Source: Cannabis sativa (taxonomy: Eukaryota > Streptophyta > Magnoliopsida > Rosales > Cannabaceae). From it: a stretch of DNA of 64,000 nt. The stretch's first letter is position 1; each line of letters begins with the position of its first letter. A program made the translations under genes and the position numbers. The notes under the pieces were generated by a model. That model saw only the letters and a program-made list of their open reading frames with translations. It did no database searches and was not told where the DNA came from. Shown here one piece after another: positions 12,064 through 23,835 of this stretch. The DNA is taken from positions 44,082,396 to 44,146,395 of the forward strand of contig NC_083603.1 of assembly GCF_029168945.1 (NCBI RefSeq), read 5' to 3'.

Positions 12064-12684
12064 TTTAGCTCAGCCCAACACTAAAGGGTTGTCACTGGTC
12101 ACTGTTGGGTAAACGGTGGTCTCCACAGTGCTCAGGGACCCTCAAAATCCCAAACCCCAACATCCATGAGTTTTAAGAGGAGACTTTGAGTTTGAGAGAG
12201 AAAGGGATTCAGAGATGGAGAGAGAAGTATAGAGAAAAGAGAGAGATTGGGCTTGAGTTTTGTATGAAAAATCTTCTGTGAATGATAAAAATTCTTGACT
12301 AAGTGTGAGAGTTGAAACACTTTAAGAGAATCTAACAAAGAATCCTCTCGACTGTATTATACATGTTATTGTTCAATCAATAAAGAGAATTTGGTAGTAT
12401 TGCAGAACTAGAGTAGAGTCATAGATCACATCAATCTATCGAACTTGAACCAATCTATATCTTGAAGTTAATTTATCATTTTATTGCTTTAATTATTTTT
12501 AAAATTTATAATATTCTATTCATTCTTATTTTTTTTTTCAATTATTATTGCGTGTTTGTTATTCTTATTATTACTAATTAAATGATGATTAAATTTTAAT
12601 TAATATGATTATCCACTTTAGTCTTAATTTTTTTCACATATACTATTAGAGTTTGTCACACATTACTAATGCATAGAAATAAAA

Positions 12685-13511
12685 GGGAAATTTGATTTTC
12701 TATACTTACATATACCTAATATTTTTTCCCTAAACTAATAATTTCTACATTGATAATATATGACCACTTTTCCAAAACCCAAAAAATATCCCTCTCAAAA
12801 ACTCTTTTTTTTTTTTTTCAATTTTTCTGGGCTTTTAAGGGGTCGGGTCCGATGGGGCCCGATGCCCGTCCGATGCCCGCCCGATGGGACATGTTTTTGG
12901 ATTTTTGAAATCGGGTCCGATGGGCCCGATGCCAAATTTTTGGGGTCCGATGGGTTTTTTGGATTTTTGAAGTCGGGGGCCCGATGGGCACGATGCCCCG
13001 TCCGATGGGCCCGATGCCCGTCCGATGGGGTCCGATGGGATCATACCCCACCTTAAAAACCCCAAAAAAATGAATTTTTTGCGCGGCATCGGACCTTCTT
13101 CTTCTCCGGTGGTGTTCGGCCGACGTGCGTGCGTGAGTTCGGTTGAGATGGCGTGCGTGCGTGCGTGCGTGGGTTCGGTCGAGTGGGCGTGGGTTCGGTT
13201 CGTGGATGGTGCTTTGAGTCTCCATCGGTGCGTGTTTACGGTGTTGTGGACAGTGGTGAGGAACCGGCATTTTGGGCGGTAGTGAGGAGCCGAGGCTTTG
13301 GGCGGTGGTGAGGGGGATTGGGGGTTGTGGTTTGGTCGGTTGAGAGAGAGATAGACGAAGAGAGAGATGGGGAAGAGAGAGAGATAAGGTTGAGTTATGG
13401 GAGGAATAGTATTAGGTTTTAGATAAAATTGTCACATATTTTCAATTTTTATATGTATTCAATTAGGGAAAAAATTATCCTCCAATTAATGCATAGATAT
13501 TCAAATTTCCC
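12685..13511. mobile_element. Pack-MULE-like non-autonomous element with GC-rich core
   Basis: The ends are inverted copies: the left starts GGGAAATTTGATTTTCTA, and the right end read in reverse starts GGGAAATTTGAATATCTA. The 8-bp word AAATAAAA flanks both sides (12677-12684 and 13512-13519). The outer parts are AT-rich, but about 12835-13330 is strongly GC-rich, with repeated CCGATGGG/CCCGATGCCC words and GTGCGTGCGTGCG. No transposase is present. A terminal-repeat element carrying a GC-rich internal segment is what a Pack-MULE looks like. The source of the core is unknown to me. Confidence 0.6.
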
Positions 13512-13701
13512 AAATAAAATGTGATATATAAGATGAATAGACTACTCCTCAATTAATTTTAAAATTGAACCTTATTCATCTTATCTCCAAATTCTACCAT
13601 AAACATCACAATTAAGAAAAATAAAAAGTCTACCTTTAGTAACATTAATAATCATAGCCGACCACTACAGAAAATCTTACGGACCCACTAGAAAGATAAG
13701 A

Positions 13702-13710
13702 TGACGTGGC
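13702..13710 (+). promoter_or_regulatory. ACGT-core motif upstream of the WD40 gene
   Basis: TGACGTGGC lies about 290 bp upstream of the start codon at 14001. It matches the ACGT-core class bound by plant bZIP factors. Function is inferred only from motif type and position. Confidence 0.3.
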
Positions 13711-14000
13711 ATATTTCCATTGGATTAGAAGAAGGAGAACACTATCAAAAGAGCCAGAATACCATAACAAACTTTGTCGCATCTGACAATACCAAGTGCC
13801 AAGTGTCGTTCATTCCTTGCAAGTGTTCTGTTTTTGCATGCAAAGCAAAAACGCTCTTAAATAAGTTGTCGTTTCTTTCTAGTATGTTTTCCTTATTTAT
13901 TAGTATAATATAATAATCTCCATATCTCTCCACACTACAAAAAAACCAAACGAAAGACATTCTTTTCTTTACAGAAAATTAAGAGACAAGAGAATAAATT

Positions 14001-17000
14001 ATGGGTATGGGTAATAGTGATGAAGCTTTGGTAGTGTGCAGCAACAAGAGCTCGGCAACAGGGATGAGTATAATGGACATGAGCACAGGGGAACAACTCC
14101 TTCACATACCAACTTGTGCTTCTCCTCCTCATGGCTTGTGCTGCTTGAGAAATCACTTCCTTTTTGCTTCTCAGATTCATAGGCATGGCTCCGTTGGAGG
14201 AGGAGCCATCTTCATGTGGCACTTAAACAAGGTCTGTTTATATATATATATATATATATAGATAATTATTATATCATTTTGATAAGAGATTGATTAACTC
14301 TTCTTAATGCTATACCTCTGTTTTCACAACATTAATTGGCCTTTGTTGTTGTTTGTTCGTCCATTGAGGTGTTAATTGTCATTTTGATTTATAGAGAGTT
14401 GCATTAGATTTGATCATTTGAAGTAACAAAGGTAGAGGTTGTACGTACCCATATGAGCCAACCCACTAAAGAGAAATAGACACAAGAAAAGACCAATAGA
14501 CTAAACCAACCATACAAAAACGAAAAAGTCACTCCGCAATCAATTATCTACAATATCAAATAAATTATCTTTATTTTTGGTAAATTTATCAAGAGTTATA
14601 GTCATAGTTATTCTCTTGTTTTCAGAATTGAGGCTTCTATTCTTTTTGTATGATATTTTTTCTTTTCAAATGAGTTTTTCTAATATAAAAAAAAATGGGA
14701 AATTTACATGGTATACTAACTTTTGTCATTTTCTTACAAAAATACTGTTAGGCGGAATTTTTAACTTTTTTACTGTGTTTTTTCATAAGTTTCATACTGC
14801 AGTATACTGTATTAAGTTTTCACTGGTGTTCTACTGGTGTTTTACTAGTGTTCTACTGTTGTTTTGAGTTGTTCTGCTTTGTGTTTTACTGGTGTTTTAC
14901 AAAAACACAGTATTTTTGAAAAGATTTCCGTATGACAGTATTTTTGTAAAAGTTAACTCAAATTCCAGTATTTTTGTAAATTTCCCAAAAAAATTATGTT
15001 AACTCAATTCGGTAACATCTCCAATTGAAGTATAAATAAGTGGTGAAAAGCTAAAATATAATTCATTTAACAAAAAGTGTGCTCCAATAATGTGCAAAAA
15101 AGTATGTAAATTTGGCACATAGCAAATTTTGTGCCAAATTAGGCACAATATTTGCTATAATGTAAAATTTATACCACAATAAATGCACTACTTTTTATTT
15201 ATATTTATGTCATTTCTATTATTTTATAAGTATATTTAACTATCACATTAAATTATGAAATATTTATATTATTTTTTTTTTATTGTCTTACATATTAAAA
15301 TAATAATAAAATTGATTATAAAGTTATTAAATTTTATTTTTTTTTAATAAAACATTAATTAGATATTAAATTTTATATCAAAATTTTATAATTGTGTATT
15401 GGAAAATAAAGTTAAAATTTAGTGTAAATTTACTACAAAATTATTTTTTATGCTAAATAATAAATATAATACTATTTTTACATTTCCCAAATAGAATTAT
15501 ATGTCATTTTCTATTCTTAATAAGTATTTGTTTTTTCTTTATTTAATGCTAACTCTAAGGTGGCATTTAGTATTGTAATATCATTGACTTTTCTATTAAT
15601 TCGGTGAAATGAATGAATAATTGCTATTATACATACTAGTATGCCTAGTAAGTATATATTGGCCGTTATAATCGGTCAAAAGTCAAATCTTATTGTTTTG
15701 GAATGTTATGATAGCTTTCTAAATAAATAAATTATTTAGTCAATGAAGTCAAGGATTTGAGTGAGAAAAAAAAAATAGAAACCTAATTAATTAATTCATT
15801 GCAAAATTTGTGAAAATGTAACCGATAAAATATAAGTTTATTTGAGGAAGCTAATAGGTTAAGAGAGGTTGGAGGATGAGAAGTTAACCTTGAATAAGAG
15901 AAATGCAAATCTAGCACCTTCTAAGATGATGGGCCGTCATTAGGCATAAGTGGGCTAAATTCGCCTTTAGGGCTCACTCATTCTAGAAATCCAAATAAAA
16001 AAATATATTTTAAAAAACATACATATTTTTTTTAATAATTTTTAAAAATATTATTTATCTTTATATAATAAAAGCTCAAAAATTTGCTCGCGGTGCTTGT
16101 TTTTGGTCTGATCGTCTTTTTACTGAGAACAATGTTTCTTCTGCTCTTCAGTCTATTGTGATAGCGGATATTGCTATTTAATGAATTATTTTTGTTCAAA
16201 AAAATAAAATAAAATTAAGAGCTCAATTTTTTTTTTTTTTACTTATGACCTAATATCGAGTTTTATATTTTACGAGTTTTATGAGTAATACAAATTAAGT
16301 ATGACATAACAATATATTCAAAATTTCAGCCTCAACCACCTCTTAGAAGCTATCCATTGGAAGCCATTGGACCACTTTCTTGCACAAAAGATGGTGTATA
16401 TCTTTCAGGTGGAGCTCTATCTGGAAATGCTTATATATGGGAGGTTGGTATAATTAATTAACTAGCACAACAAAAACACTTATAATTATAATAAGTATTT
16501 TTCATATTGAAAATTTCTGATAGGTTTGTAGTGGAAAACTGCTTAAGACTTGGCGAGCACATCATCGATCTTTGACATGTATGTTGTTTTCTGATGATGG
16601 GTCTCTTTTCGTTTCTGGTTCAGAGGATGGCATCATATGTGTTTGGTCTATGATTAGGTAATGATTGACGATTATTATAAGTTTCAATTGCTCTTAATTA
16701 TTTAATTAAATAAAGTTTAAGAAAGAAAGAAAGAAATCATAACTAAACAAGTATATATATACTATTAATAAAAAGTTTGCTAGATGTGGAAGATTTAAGC
16801 TCAAGTTCAATATTGCATTTCACTTTGGAGCATAGTTCTTCACCTATAACAGGTCTGTCAAGTACATCATCAGTCAGCTCAAGTTCAGGTTTAGTATCAA
16901 GCTCCAAAGATGGCACATGCAAGGTAATAATAACCACCATTTTTTTTTCTTATTATCGTACGATTTTGTTACAGTCGTACTATTTTAACTATTAAATATT

Positions 17001-18438
17001 TATTTAATTAAAAAAAACTAATTTAATTTTTCTATTTAAATTTATATATTTTTAATTAAAAATAAGATATATAATAATTAGTTATTACGTGTGCTTTAAT
17101 AATATGTCTCAATGGGTTTTTGACACACTTAACAACCAAAAGTAAGAATATATATAAAATGTAGATTTTAATGTAAAGATTAAAAAAAATAAAAGTAAGA
17201 ATTTATAAAAGAAAAACTAAAATGTAAATATGTATATTTGTTTGGGTGTGTTTTTTTGTAGGTGTCAGATTTAGTGTTGGGAAGGATCACAAGAACTATT
17301 ATTTATCCACAATCGATAACTGAGATAGTTGTTCACCCAACTGGGCAGATTCTAATATGTGGAACTGTACATGGAACAATTTTCATCAATAACCTCCATT
17401 TTGAAGATCAACTAGTAGAGCTACAAGGACACAAGTAACACTTCCTACCCTTTAGTTTCAAATGCATAAATTTTTTATCAAAGTCTAAGTTAGCCTTTAG
17501 AGATGTTGCCCCATTAGAGATGCTCTAGCCTCTAAGGCTATCCATTTCTACTGTGTGTGTGTTTTTTTTAAGAATCAATACTACTCTGTTCTGATCATTA
17601 TTTTCAAAAAAATACTACTCTGATCATTATTTAGTTGCACAAGTTATTGGTTCATGCAGTGGGGCAGTAACTGCATTGACCTTCAGTCAATCAAGTTTGG
17701 TATCTGCATCTGAGGATTGCACCATCTGCATATGGGATATCACTACATGGAAAATCAAACAAAAATTCAACTACCAAAAAGGTGAAGAAGATCAACAGTT
17801 AATATGATCACTCTCCTATTATTAACTATTTTCTTACTATATGCTGTTTATTTAAAGCAGGAGCAGTAACCAACTTGGTTGTAATACACCAGTCTTGGCT
17901 ACTTCCAATGGCGAATAATAACCGAAAATCGATGAACTCATTTCGGGTTTCATCTTCACTAGACAAGTATCCTCAGCATCAGAAATTTTCCAAGGAAACA
18001 ATCACTCTTATTCCCAACTCATCATCATCATCAAGTTTTCAAAGCATCAGTACTGGTTCATGCCAACAAATACTCAAGTTGCAGCAATCACAGGTTAATT
18101 TAGTTTTAGCTAGCTTTGTTGTGAGTTCATGTTATGTGTTTTTCTTTTAATTTTTTATTTTTATTTTTGGGGATTAGAAAGAGTTGACACCAGAAGCAGC
18201 AGCAGCAGCCATGCAAATGGAAGTGGAAAAATGTATGAAGAATAGGATTTGGGCATTGAAGATGACAAAGCATGTTATGGAGATGAATAGGCATTTACAA
18301 TCACGTTTACTTGACTTAATGCAGATTAGGTTCTTAAGCTGTAGAGAAAGAAGAAATCATAAGCTTTTTCTTGATCAGAGTACTTCTTCTAACAATAACA
18401 ATGGATCACCATCACAAGATCATGACCACCATCAATAA
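14001..18438 (+). CDS. RID3-like WD40-repeat protein (IPI3/WDR18 family)
   Basis: Exons read as 14001-14231, 16330-16443, 16524-16657, 16776-16923, 17262-17434, 17660-17781, 17861-18093 and 18178-18438. All reading phases close and give about 471 residues. The protein starts MGMGNSDEALVVCS, has WD-type blades ending in YIWE, CVWSMI, CIWDI and similar, and ends with a charged helical tail (MQMEVEKCMKNRIWALKM). That matches Arabidopsis ROOT INITIATION DEFECTIVE 3, whose relatives IPI3/WDR18 act in 60S ribosome maturation in the nucleus. A Ser-rich insert (SSSVSSSSG) sits mid-protein. The exon 4 acceptor AAAAAG at 16771-16775 is weak but is the only one keeping frame. Intron 1 is about 2.1 kb and full of transposon debris. 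It could be a diverged paralogue of RID3 rather than the orthologue. Confidence 0.85.
14697..14986. mobile_element. MITE with GGGAAATTTACA ends, in WD40 intron 1
   Basis: The left end is GGGAAATTTACA and the right end is TGTAAATTTCCC. Both are flanked by AAAAAAAT (14689-14696 and 14987-14994). The element is 290 bp, with inverted internal copies of CAAAAATACTGT-like words. The 8-bp duplication suggests hAT or MULE class. The A-rich flanks make the exact duplication uncertain. Confidence 0.65.
15040..16080. other. Remainder of WD40 intron 1, AT-rich
   Basis: This is AT-rich intron sequence. A local inverted pair surrounds 15112-15146 (TTTGGCACA ... TGTGCCAAA). Other MITE-like debris is likely, but no clean ends or target duplications were found. 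Confidence 0.4.
16084..16217 (+). mobile_element. 5'-truncated LINE 3' end in WD40 intron 1
   Basis: The frame through 16084-16182 resembles the C-terminal end of a plant LINE RNase H region (WSDRLFTENNVSSALQS) and stops at TAA. A short tail and A-rich end AAAAAAATAAAATAAAA follow. Related AGCTCAA words flank both sides and may be the target duplication. Confidence 0.5.
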
Positions 18439-18727
18439 TCAGAGTTATATATATGTATAATTTTTGGAACAAAGATTGTATATGGTTTATTACTTACATA
18501 GTAGCAGCCATGAATATGATGGAAATTAAGGTTCATTTCTGTGTTTGTTACTAGTTACTTCATAATTAGTAATGAGGCATTTTATTTTTTATAATTACTC
18601 CAGAAATTAAGACATTTTCATATGATCATTTACCAAAATAATGACTTTGATTTTACAAAAAGCTATCTAAAATATCAACAATAATATGTTTACAAATTAA
18701 ACTGTTACATACGTATATGTGGAAAAG

Positions 18728-18910
18728 TGAAGGAAATCCGTGACTTTTGTGTTATCAATCAGAGTAATATATACAAGATACAAGCATAATGGTAGGCTAC
18801 AAATTAGCTAACTGATTGCTAAATTAATGTAATAAATATTGATTAACTAAATAAAGATATATATATATATATACAATAATAAAAGAATATATGCTAAATA
18901 TATTCTAACA
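18728..18910 (-). repeat. Left LTR of the Copia element
   Basis: It runs from TGAAGGAAAT to TATTCTAACA (183 bp, TG...CA). It is matched by the split right LTR, whose outer end is TTGTAACA. Confidence 0.85.
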
Positions 18911-21523
18911 CACCCCTCAGTTGAAGCAAGAGACTCTCGTATGCTTAGATTGTCCCTAAAATCATTAAATAGAATGTGTAGAAGCCCTTTTGTAAAAATA
19001 TTAGCAATTTGGTAACAGGATGGCACATGAAGCACACAGACTTTGCCACGAGCCACTTTCTCACGAATGAAATGAATATCCATCTCAATGTATTTGGTCT
19101 GTTGATGTTGAACAGGATTTTTGAATAAGTATACCGCACTTACATTGTCATAGTAAACTAGAGTAGCCTTTTGAATGGGACAATGCAACTCTAGAAGCAA
19201 GTTTCCGATCCAGTAGGAATCAGAAATAACATTATCCACACCTTTGTATTCCGCCTCTGCACTGCTGGAGAAGAGAGTTGGCTGCTGTTTGGAAAACCAA
19301 GAGACCAAATTATCCCCGAGGAAAACACAATACTCAGAAGTGGAACGACGAGTGTCAGGACACCCACCCCAATCAGCATCTGTATAAGAGATTAGTCTAT
19401 CAATTGTGGATTTGTACAAATGCAAATCGTGGGATAAATACCCTGAAAGTAGCGTATGATAAGCTTGAGAGCACTCATATGCTAATTTGTCGGAGCATGC
19501 ATATGAAGACAAATTTATTGCACGTCATAAGATATATCAGGCCCAGTGAAAGTAAAATATTGAAGAGCTCCTGGAAGACTACGATATTTAGTTGGATCAT
19601 CAAAAGGAGCATTGCTAGTGGCACTAAGTTTGGACTTAGTGTCAACAGAAGTAGGACATGAGCTGTAGTTAGACATGCATAAGATATATCAGGCCCAGTG
19701 AAAGTAAAATATTGAAGAGCTCCTGGAAGACTACGGTATTTAGTTGGACCATCAAAAGGAGCATCACCAGTGGCACTAAGTTTGGACTTAGTGTCAACAG
19801 AAGTAGGACATGAACTGTAGTTAGACATGTCGACACTTTCAATAATTTTTGCAACATATTGTTTTTGATATAAAAATAGACCATGGGTATGACGAGTAAC
19901 AACAATACTCGAAAAGAAACTCAGAGGACCTAAGTCCTTCATAGCAAACCCAAAACCGAACAGAGTCATAAAATGCTTAGGAAGGTGATCAGATGAAGCC
20001 GTAAGTATAATGTCATCTACATACAACAGAATATAAGCAGTGTTAGTACCATTTTTGTAAATAAATAAAGAGTGATTGGACTTATTATGAGAGAATCCAA
20101 TGGTAGCAATAAAATCAACAAACCTTTGATACCATGCGCAAAGAGCCTGTTTCAAACTATATAAAGATTTTTTTAAGAGGCAAACATGATTTGGATGATT
20201 TTAGTCTCAAAAATTCATGGATTGATGCATATAAACTGTTTCATTAAGATGACCATGTAAAAAAATATTTTTGGCATCCATTTAATGGATAGACCAAGAT
20301 TTAGAGACAATAATACTGAGAACTGCTCTTATGATAGCAGGTTTAACCACGGGGCTAAACCTCTCATCACAATCAACTCCTTGCTCTTGTAGTTTCTGTC
20401 ACCTACAAAACGAGTCTTATAATGCTCAAAAAAACCATCAAAATTATATTTATAGCACAAAATCCACATAGAACGAATAATATTCACATCTCCTGGCCTA
20501 GGCACTAATACTCAAGTCTTATTATCAATTAAAGCAATAAATTCATCCAACATTGCATGATTCCAATTTGAGTCACGACCTGCACTAACATGATTTTTTA
20601 GAATAGGAAAAATGTCCTTAGTGGTGGTTGCATGACAATTGGTAGAGTACTTAGAATTTGGCTTATATTGATAGCACAAGTTGTCATGCGGTGTAGCATG
20701 GGGTTATTAGGCCTAAGAGAGGAGTGTGGTGCTGACATTGATGTATGTGACGATAGAATTCGGGCCAGGGATTGGGCCATGTGAGGTGGGTGAGGCCAAG
20801 ATAGGAGAAGAAGTTGGAGGGGGCTGCTGCAGCATCTAGGCTACATGAGGAGTGGGCCTGGACTTAGCAGCATGAGAAGTGGGGGTGGCTGGGCTCGTGT
20901 GAGCGTGTGCCTCATTGTGAGGAATAGGTGGAGAGTTGGGTCGTTGGGTTGGGTCAGGTTGTGGATTTGGTGGTGCTAGATTCTGAGAGAATAACATTCA
21001 TGATTGATGGATCAATATTATCACTCAGAAAATCATAATTTGTAGGAGTGGTTTTGTGTAGGGTCAAAAATGGAAATTCAATTTCAACAAAATGCACATG
21101 ACGAAAAATTATTATCTTTCCACTAGACATATCATAGAAATTTGAGCCACAATGGTTTGGAGCCGGACTAAGATAGGCACAAGGGAAAGACTGTTCCTAT
21201 AATTTGTTGATAGTAGTGGAGGAAAATAATGAAAAACATAAACAATAGAAAACATGTAAATTCGAGTAAGAAGGGTCACTTTGATAAATGATTTGTGCAG
21301 GTAATAAATAATCTAAGACCTTAGAAGGAAGGATATTTAGAAGATATATCGCCATAGATAGAGCATAATGCCAAAAGGATGGTGGCATTGAAGCATGAGC
21401 TAGAATGGTCCGAATGATATTATTGATAGATTTTATGTATCTTTCGACTTTACCATTTTAATGCGATGTGTGTGGACAAGAAAGACGAAAGACTATGACG
21501 ATCAATAAACTGCTCAAGTACCA
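18911..21523 (-). pseudogene. Copia pol remnant (integrase part, RT, RNase H)
   Basis: 21523-21190 resembles the integrase C-terminus (MPPSFWHYALSMAIYLLN). 20155-19475 holds reverse transcriptase with the catalytic YVDD box (ILLYVDDIILTAS) and a conserved KDLGPLSFF stretch. 19512-18930 holds RNase H (YTDADWGGC, SSAEAEYKG, IFTKGL). A 152-bp tandem duplication (19526-19677 and 19678-19829) repeats part of the RT and shifts the frame. Stops and frameshifts elsewhere rule out a working protein. Confidence 0.85.
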
Positions 21524-22426
21524 TGAAGGAAATTCATTTTGTGACTTTTGCATTATCAATCATAGTAATATAAACAAGATACACGCATAATGTTAGGCTA
21601 TAAAATTAACTAACTGATTGTTAAAATAAGAGTTTTTTTGCAGTTAAACCATCTCAACTATCACTTTACTTGTACTTAACCCTCTAAGCTCAAATTTTGA
21701 CGGTAAAACCTTCCAAACTACTGAATTACTTGTAAATTTAAGGTGTCATCTATTTTTTACAGTTAATTGCCAATATAGACTGCTTATGTGTATACTTTTG
21801 TGCATGTGTCAAATTTATATTGGTACATTTAATATTATTATTTTAAAAATATAAAAATTAATTCAAAAATTATAATATTTTTTTATTTTTTTTAAATATT
21901 TTATTTTATTTTATTATCATTTTATTTAATTTTAAAAATAAATTTTAAATAATAATATTAGGTGTACTAATATAAATAGGTCATGCGTACAAGAGTGTAC
22001 ACATAAGTAGCTCATAGTGATAGTTAACCGAATGACACCTTAAATTTACTACTAGTTCATTAGTTTAAAGGATTTTACAACTAAAATTTGAGCTTTGAGG
22101 ATTAAATGCAAGCAAAACAATAATTAAAAGGGTTTAACTATAAAAAAAACTCTTAAAATAATGTATCATATATTGACTAACTAAATAAATATATATACAA
22201 TAATAAGAGAATATATGCTAAATATATTCTAAGTAATATATACTAAATATATTCTAATTATTGTTAGAATATATTTAGCATATATTCTCTTATTATTGTA
22301 TACATATTTATTTAGTCGGTCAATATTTATTATATTATTTGCTAAAATAATATAATAAATATTGAATAACTATAAATAGAGATAGATATAATAATTAGAG
22401 AATACATCTAAATATATATTGTAACA
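21524..22426 (-). repeat. Right LTR region of the Copia element, interrupted and folded back
   Basis: LTR sequence runs 21524-21629 and resumes at 22162 after the MITE, reaching TATTCTAA near 22232. Then 22262-22345 is the same LTR sequence in reverse orientation (TGTTAGAATATATTTAGC). A second direct, diverged copy then leads to TTGTAACA at 22426. The target duplication AAAAG right after 22426 shows that the whole composite is inside the element. Confidence 0.75.
21630..22152. mobile_element. MULE-type MITE inside the Copia LTR
   Basis: The ends are inverted: GAGTTTTTTTGCAGTTAAACC on the left, and its complement (GGGTTTAACTATAAAAAAAACTC) on the right. A perfect 9-bp duplication TTAAAATAA flanks it (21621-21629 and 22153-22161). 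It is 523 bp with no coding capacity. A 9-bp duplication is typical of Mutator-like elements. Confidence 0.8.
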
Positions 22427-22431
22427 AAAAG

Positions 22432-22857
22432 ACCATGTACATTCTTACACCATTTCAAGATGGAGTACTAAAAATGGAGTTATAGTAATAATTACACTTA
22501 GCCATCTAATCATAAAATTTGAGGGAATAGTAATCTTAAATTTTTTGTTATTGTTGCAATTGACCCATTTCCACTGTTAAGTGCCACTCAAGAATATAAA
22601 GTGACAATATAATGCCAACATATTATGTCTATTCTCATTTATTTTGAAGTAATAATAGCATTGGTTTTATTGGAGGAATAAAATAAAATAATATAGTGTA
22701 ATATTCCTTCTTTTTCCCTGAATTACGTAAAGCATAAGCATATTAGTTTTTTTTCCTCCATTTCATAAAGAAAGGAGAAAGGAGAGAGCCTTGGAAAAAT
22801 TACATTTGATATTGTTTTTAAAGAAAAAAAAGTTTGTTTTATAGAATGTAGTACTTA
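22432..22857. other. Intergenic, no gene seen
   Basis: AT-rich spacer between the Copia element and the Harbinger-type MITE. No coding or RNA feature could be supported. Confidence 0.6.
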
Positions 22858-23129
22858 GGTGGCGTTTGGTTAGAGGTAAAAGAATGAAAAGGAAACAATT
22901 TTTATTCCATTCCTTTGTTTGGTTGAATTTTGAAGTATTGGAATAGCATTCCAATGGAATGCTCTTTCTACCATTTTGGTGGAATGACTATTCCATTTTA
23001 AAAAAAAAAGAATGACTATGACTATCAAATTTTTTTATGCATTTTAAATTTTATTCCATTCCATTCATATTCCTATTCTTATTCTCATTCTCATTCTTAT
23101 ATTTTCATTCCTCCCAACAAAACGCTTCC
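22858..23129. mobile_element. PIF/Harbinger-type MITE
   Basis: The left end is GGTGGCGTTTGGTT and the right end, read in reverse, is GGAAGCGTTTTGTT. The flanking duplication is TTA on both sides (22855-22857 and 23130-23132). The interior has inverted GGAATG/CATTCC words. TTA duplications and GG...GTTTGGTT ends are typical of Tourist/Harbinger MITEs. Confidence 0.75.
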
Positions 23130-23132
23130 TTA

Positions 23133-23740
23133 ATGTAGAAACATATAACAAATGTTTATAAATTTGTAAAAACTATTTATAAATCTGTAGTTGTTTACAA
23201 AAACAAAAATTGAATTATTAACAACTTTCATTTTATTTGAATACACACCCAAATATGTAGTCATGCATTATAATGAAGTCCAACTATTTATTATGGGAAT
23301 CCTTTATCATATATTATTTTTATTTAAACATTTATATATTACAACTATATATAATTTAAGACTCGAATATCGAACAACATACCTTATCATGTTACAACAA
23401 CATTTTTGCCTTTTGTAATGAAATCGTATGTAAGTTTTATATATTTTTTTTTTTGAATTAAGCATTTATATATTACAATGCATAACCTGAGAATTAAACC
23501 CAAGACCTCCAACATACACACCTCCTCAGATAGCCTTACATACGGTTATATGTAAGTTCTACATACATAAATAGCCTCTATGTTACACACGTGATTATAT
23601 ATATTTTTTTTTCTTTCAAGGAAAAATATATTCTATCAAAAAAGAGGTGGATTCCACTGCTCTAGTCCACCTGCATATTATAGTAGAGATTCAATGAAAT
23701 TATAGGTTGAAACGACACCCTCTCCTCTCCTCACACATTC
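23133..23740. other. Upstream region of argininosuccinate synthase
   Basis: Mostly AT-rich. 23447-23540 contains a T run followed by a reverse-strand GGTCTTGGGTTTAATTCTC word, possibly a decayed minus-strand SINE. A TATA-like TTATATATTAAATATATAG lies at about 23743-23761, 75-95 bp before the start codon. Confidence 0.4.
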
Positions 23741-23767
23741 CTATTATATATTAAATATATAGCTTTC

Positions 23768-23833
23768 ATGTTTGGACTCATTGTCATAAAACCCTATTCT
23801 TTTTCTTCCTCAGAAAACAGAGAGAGATTGTAA
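23768..23833 (+). other. Upstream open reading frame before argininosuccinate synthase
   Basis: A 21-codon frame ([11 protein letters not shown]...) ends with TAA just 2 nt before the main ATG at 23836. If transcription starts near the TATA-like box at about 23743 it could be in the leader and affect translation. The leader has not been mapped, so this is only a candidate. Confidence 0.3.
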
Positions 23834-23835
23834 AA

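Larger units (their letters stand above)
18728..22426 (-). mobile_element. Ty1/Copia retrotransposon, truncated and rearranged
   Basis: The left LTR is 18728-18910. The right LTR region is 21524-22426. The 5-bp duplication AAAAG flanks the whole (18723-18727 and 22427-22431). Coding runs on the minus strand: an integrase C-terminal part, reverse transcriptase, then RNase H. Gag, protease and the N-terminal half of integrase are absent, with integrase sequence starting within about 6 nt of the right LTR. The polypurine tract GAGGGGTG abuts the left LTR. The right LTR contains a 523-bp MITE and a fold-back rearrangement. It is a dead, older element. Confidence 0.88.

Noticed and set aside
12818..13282. 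Several 80-150 residue frames on both strands
   Set aside because: They overlap in many phases across the GC-rich repeated core of the Pack-MULE-like element; no family signature was recognised.
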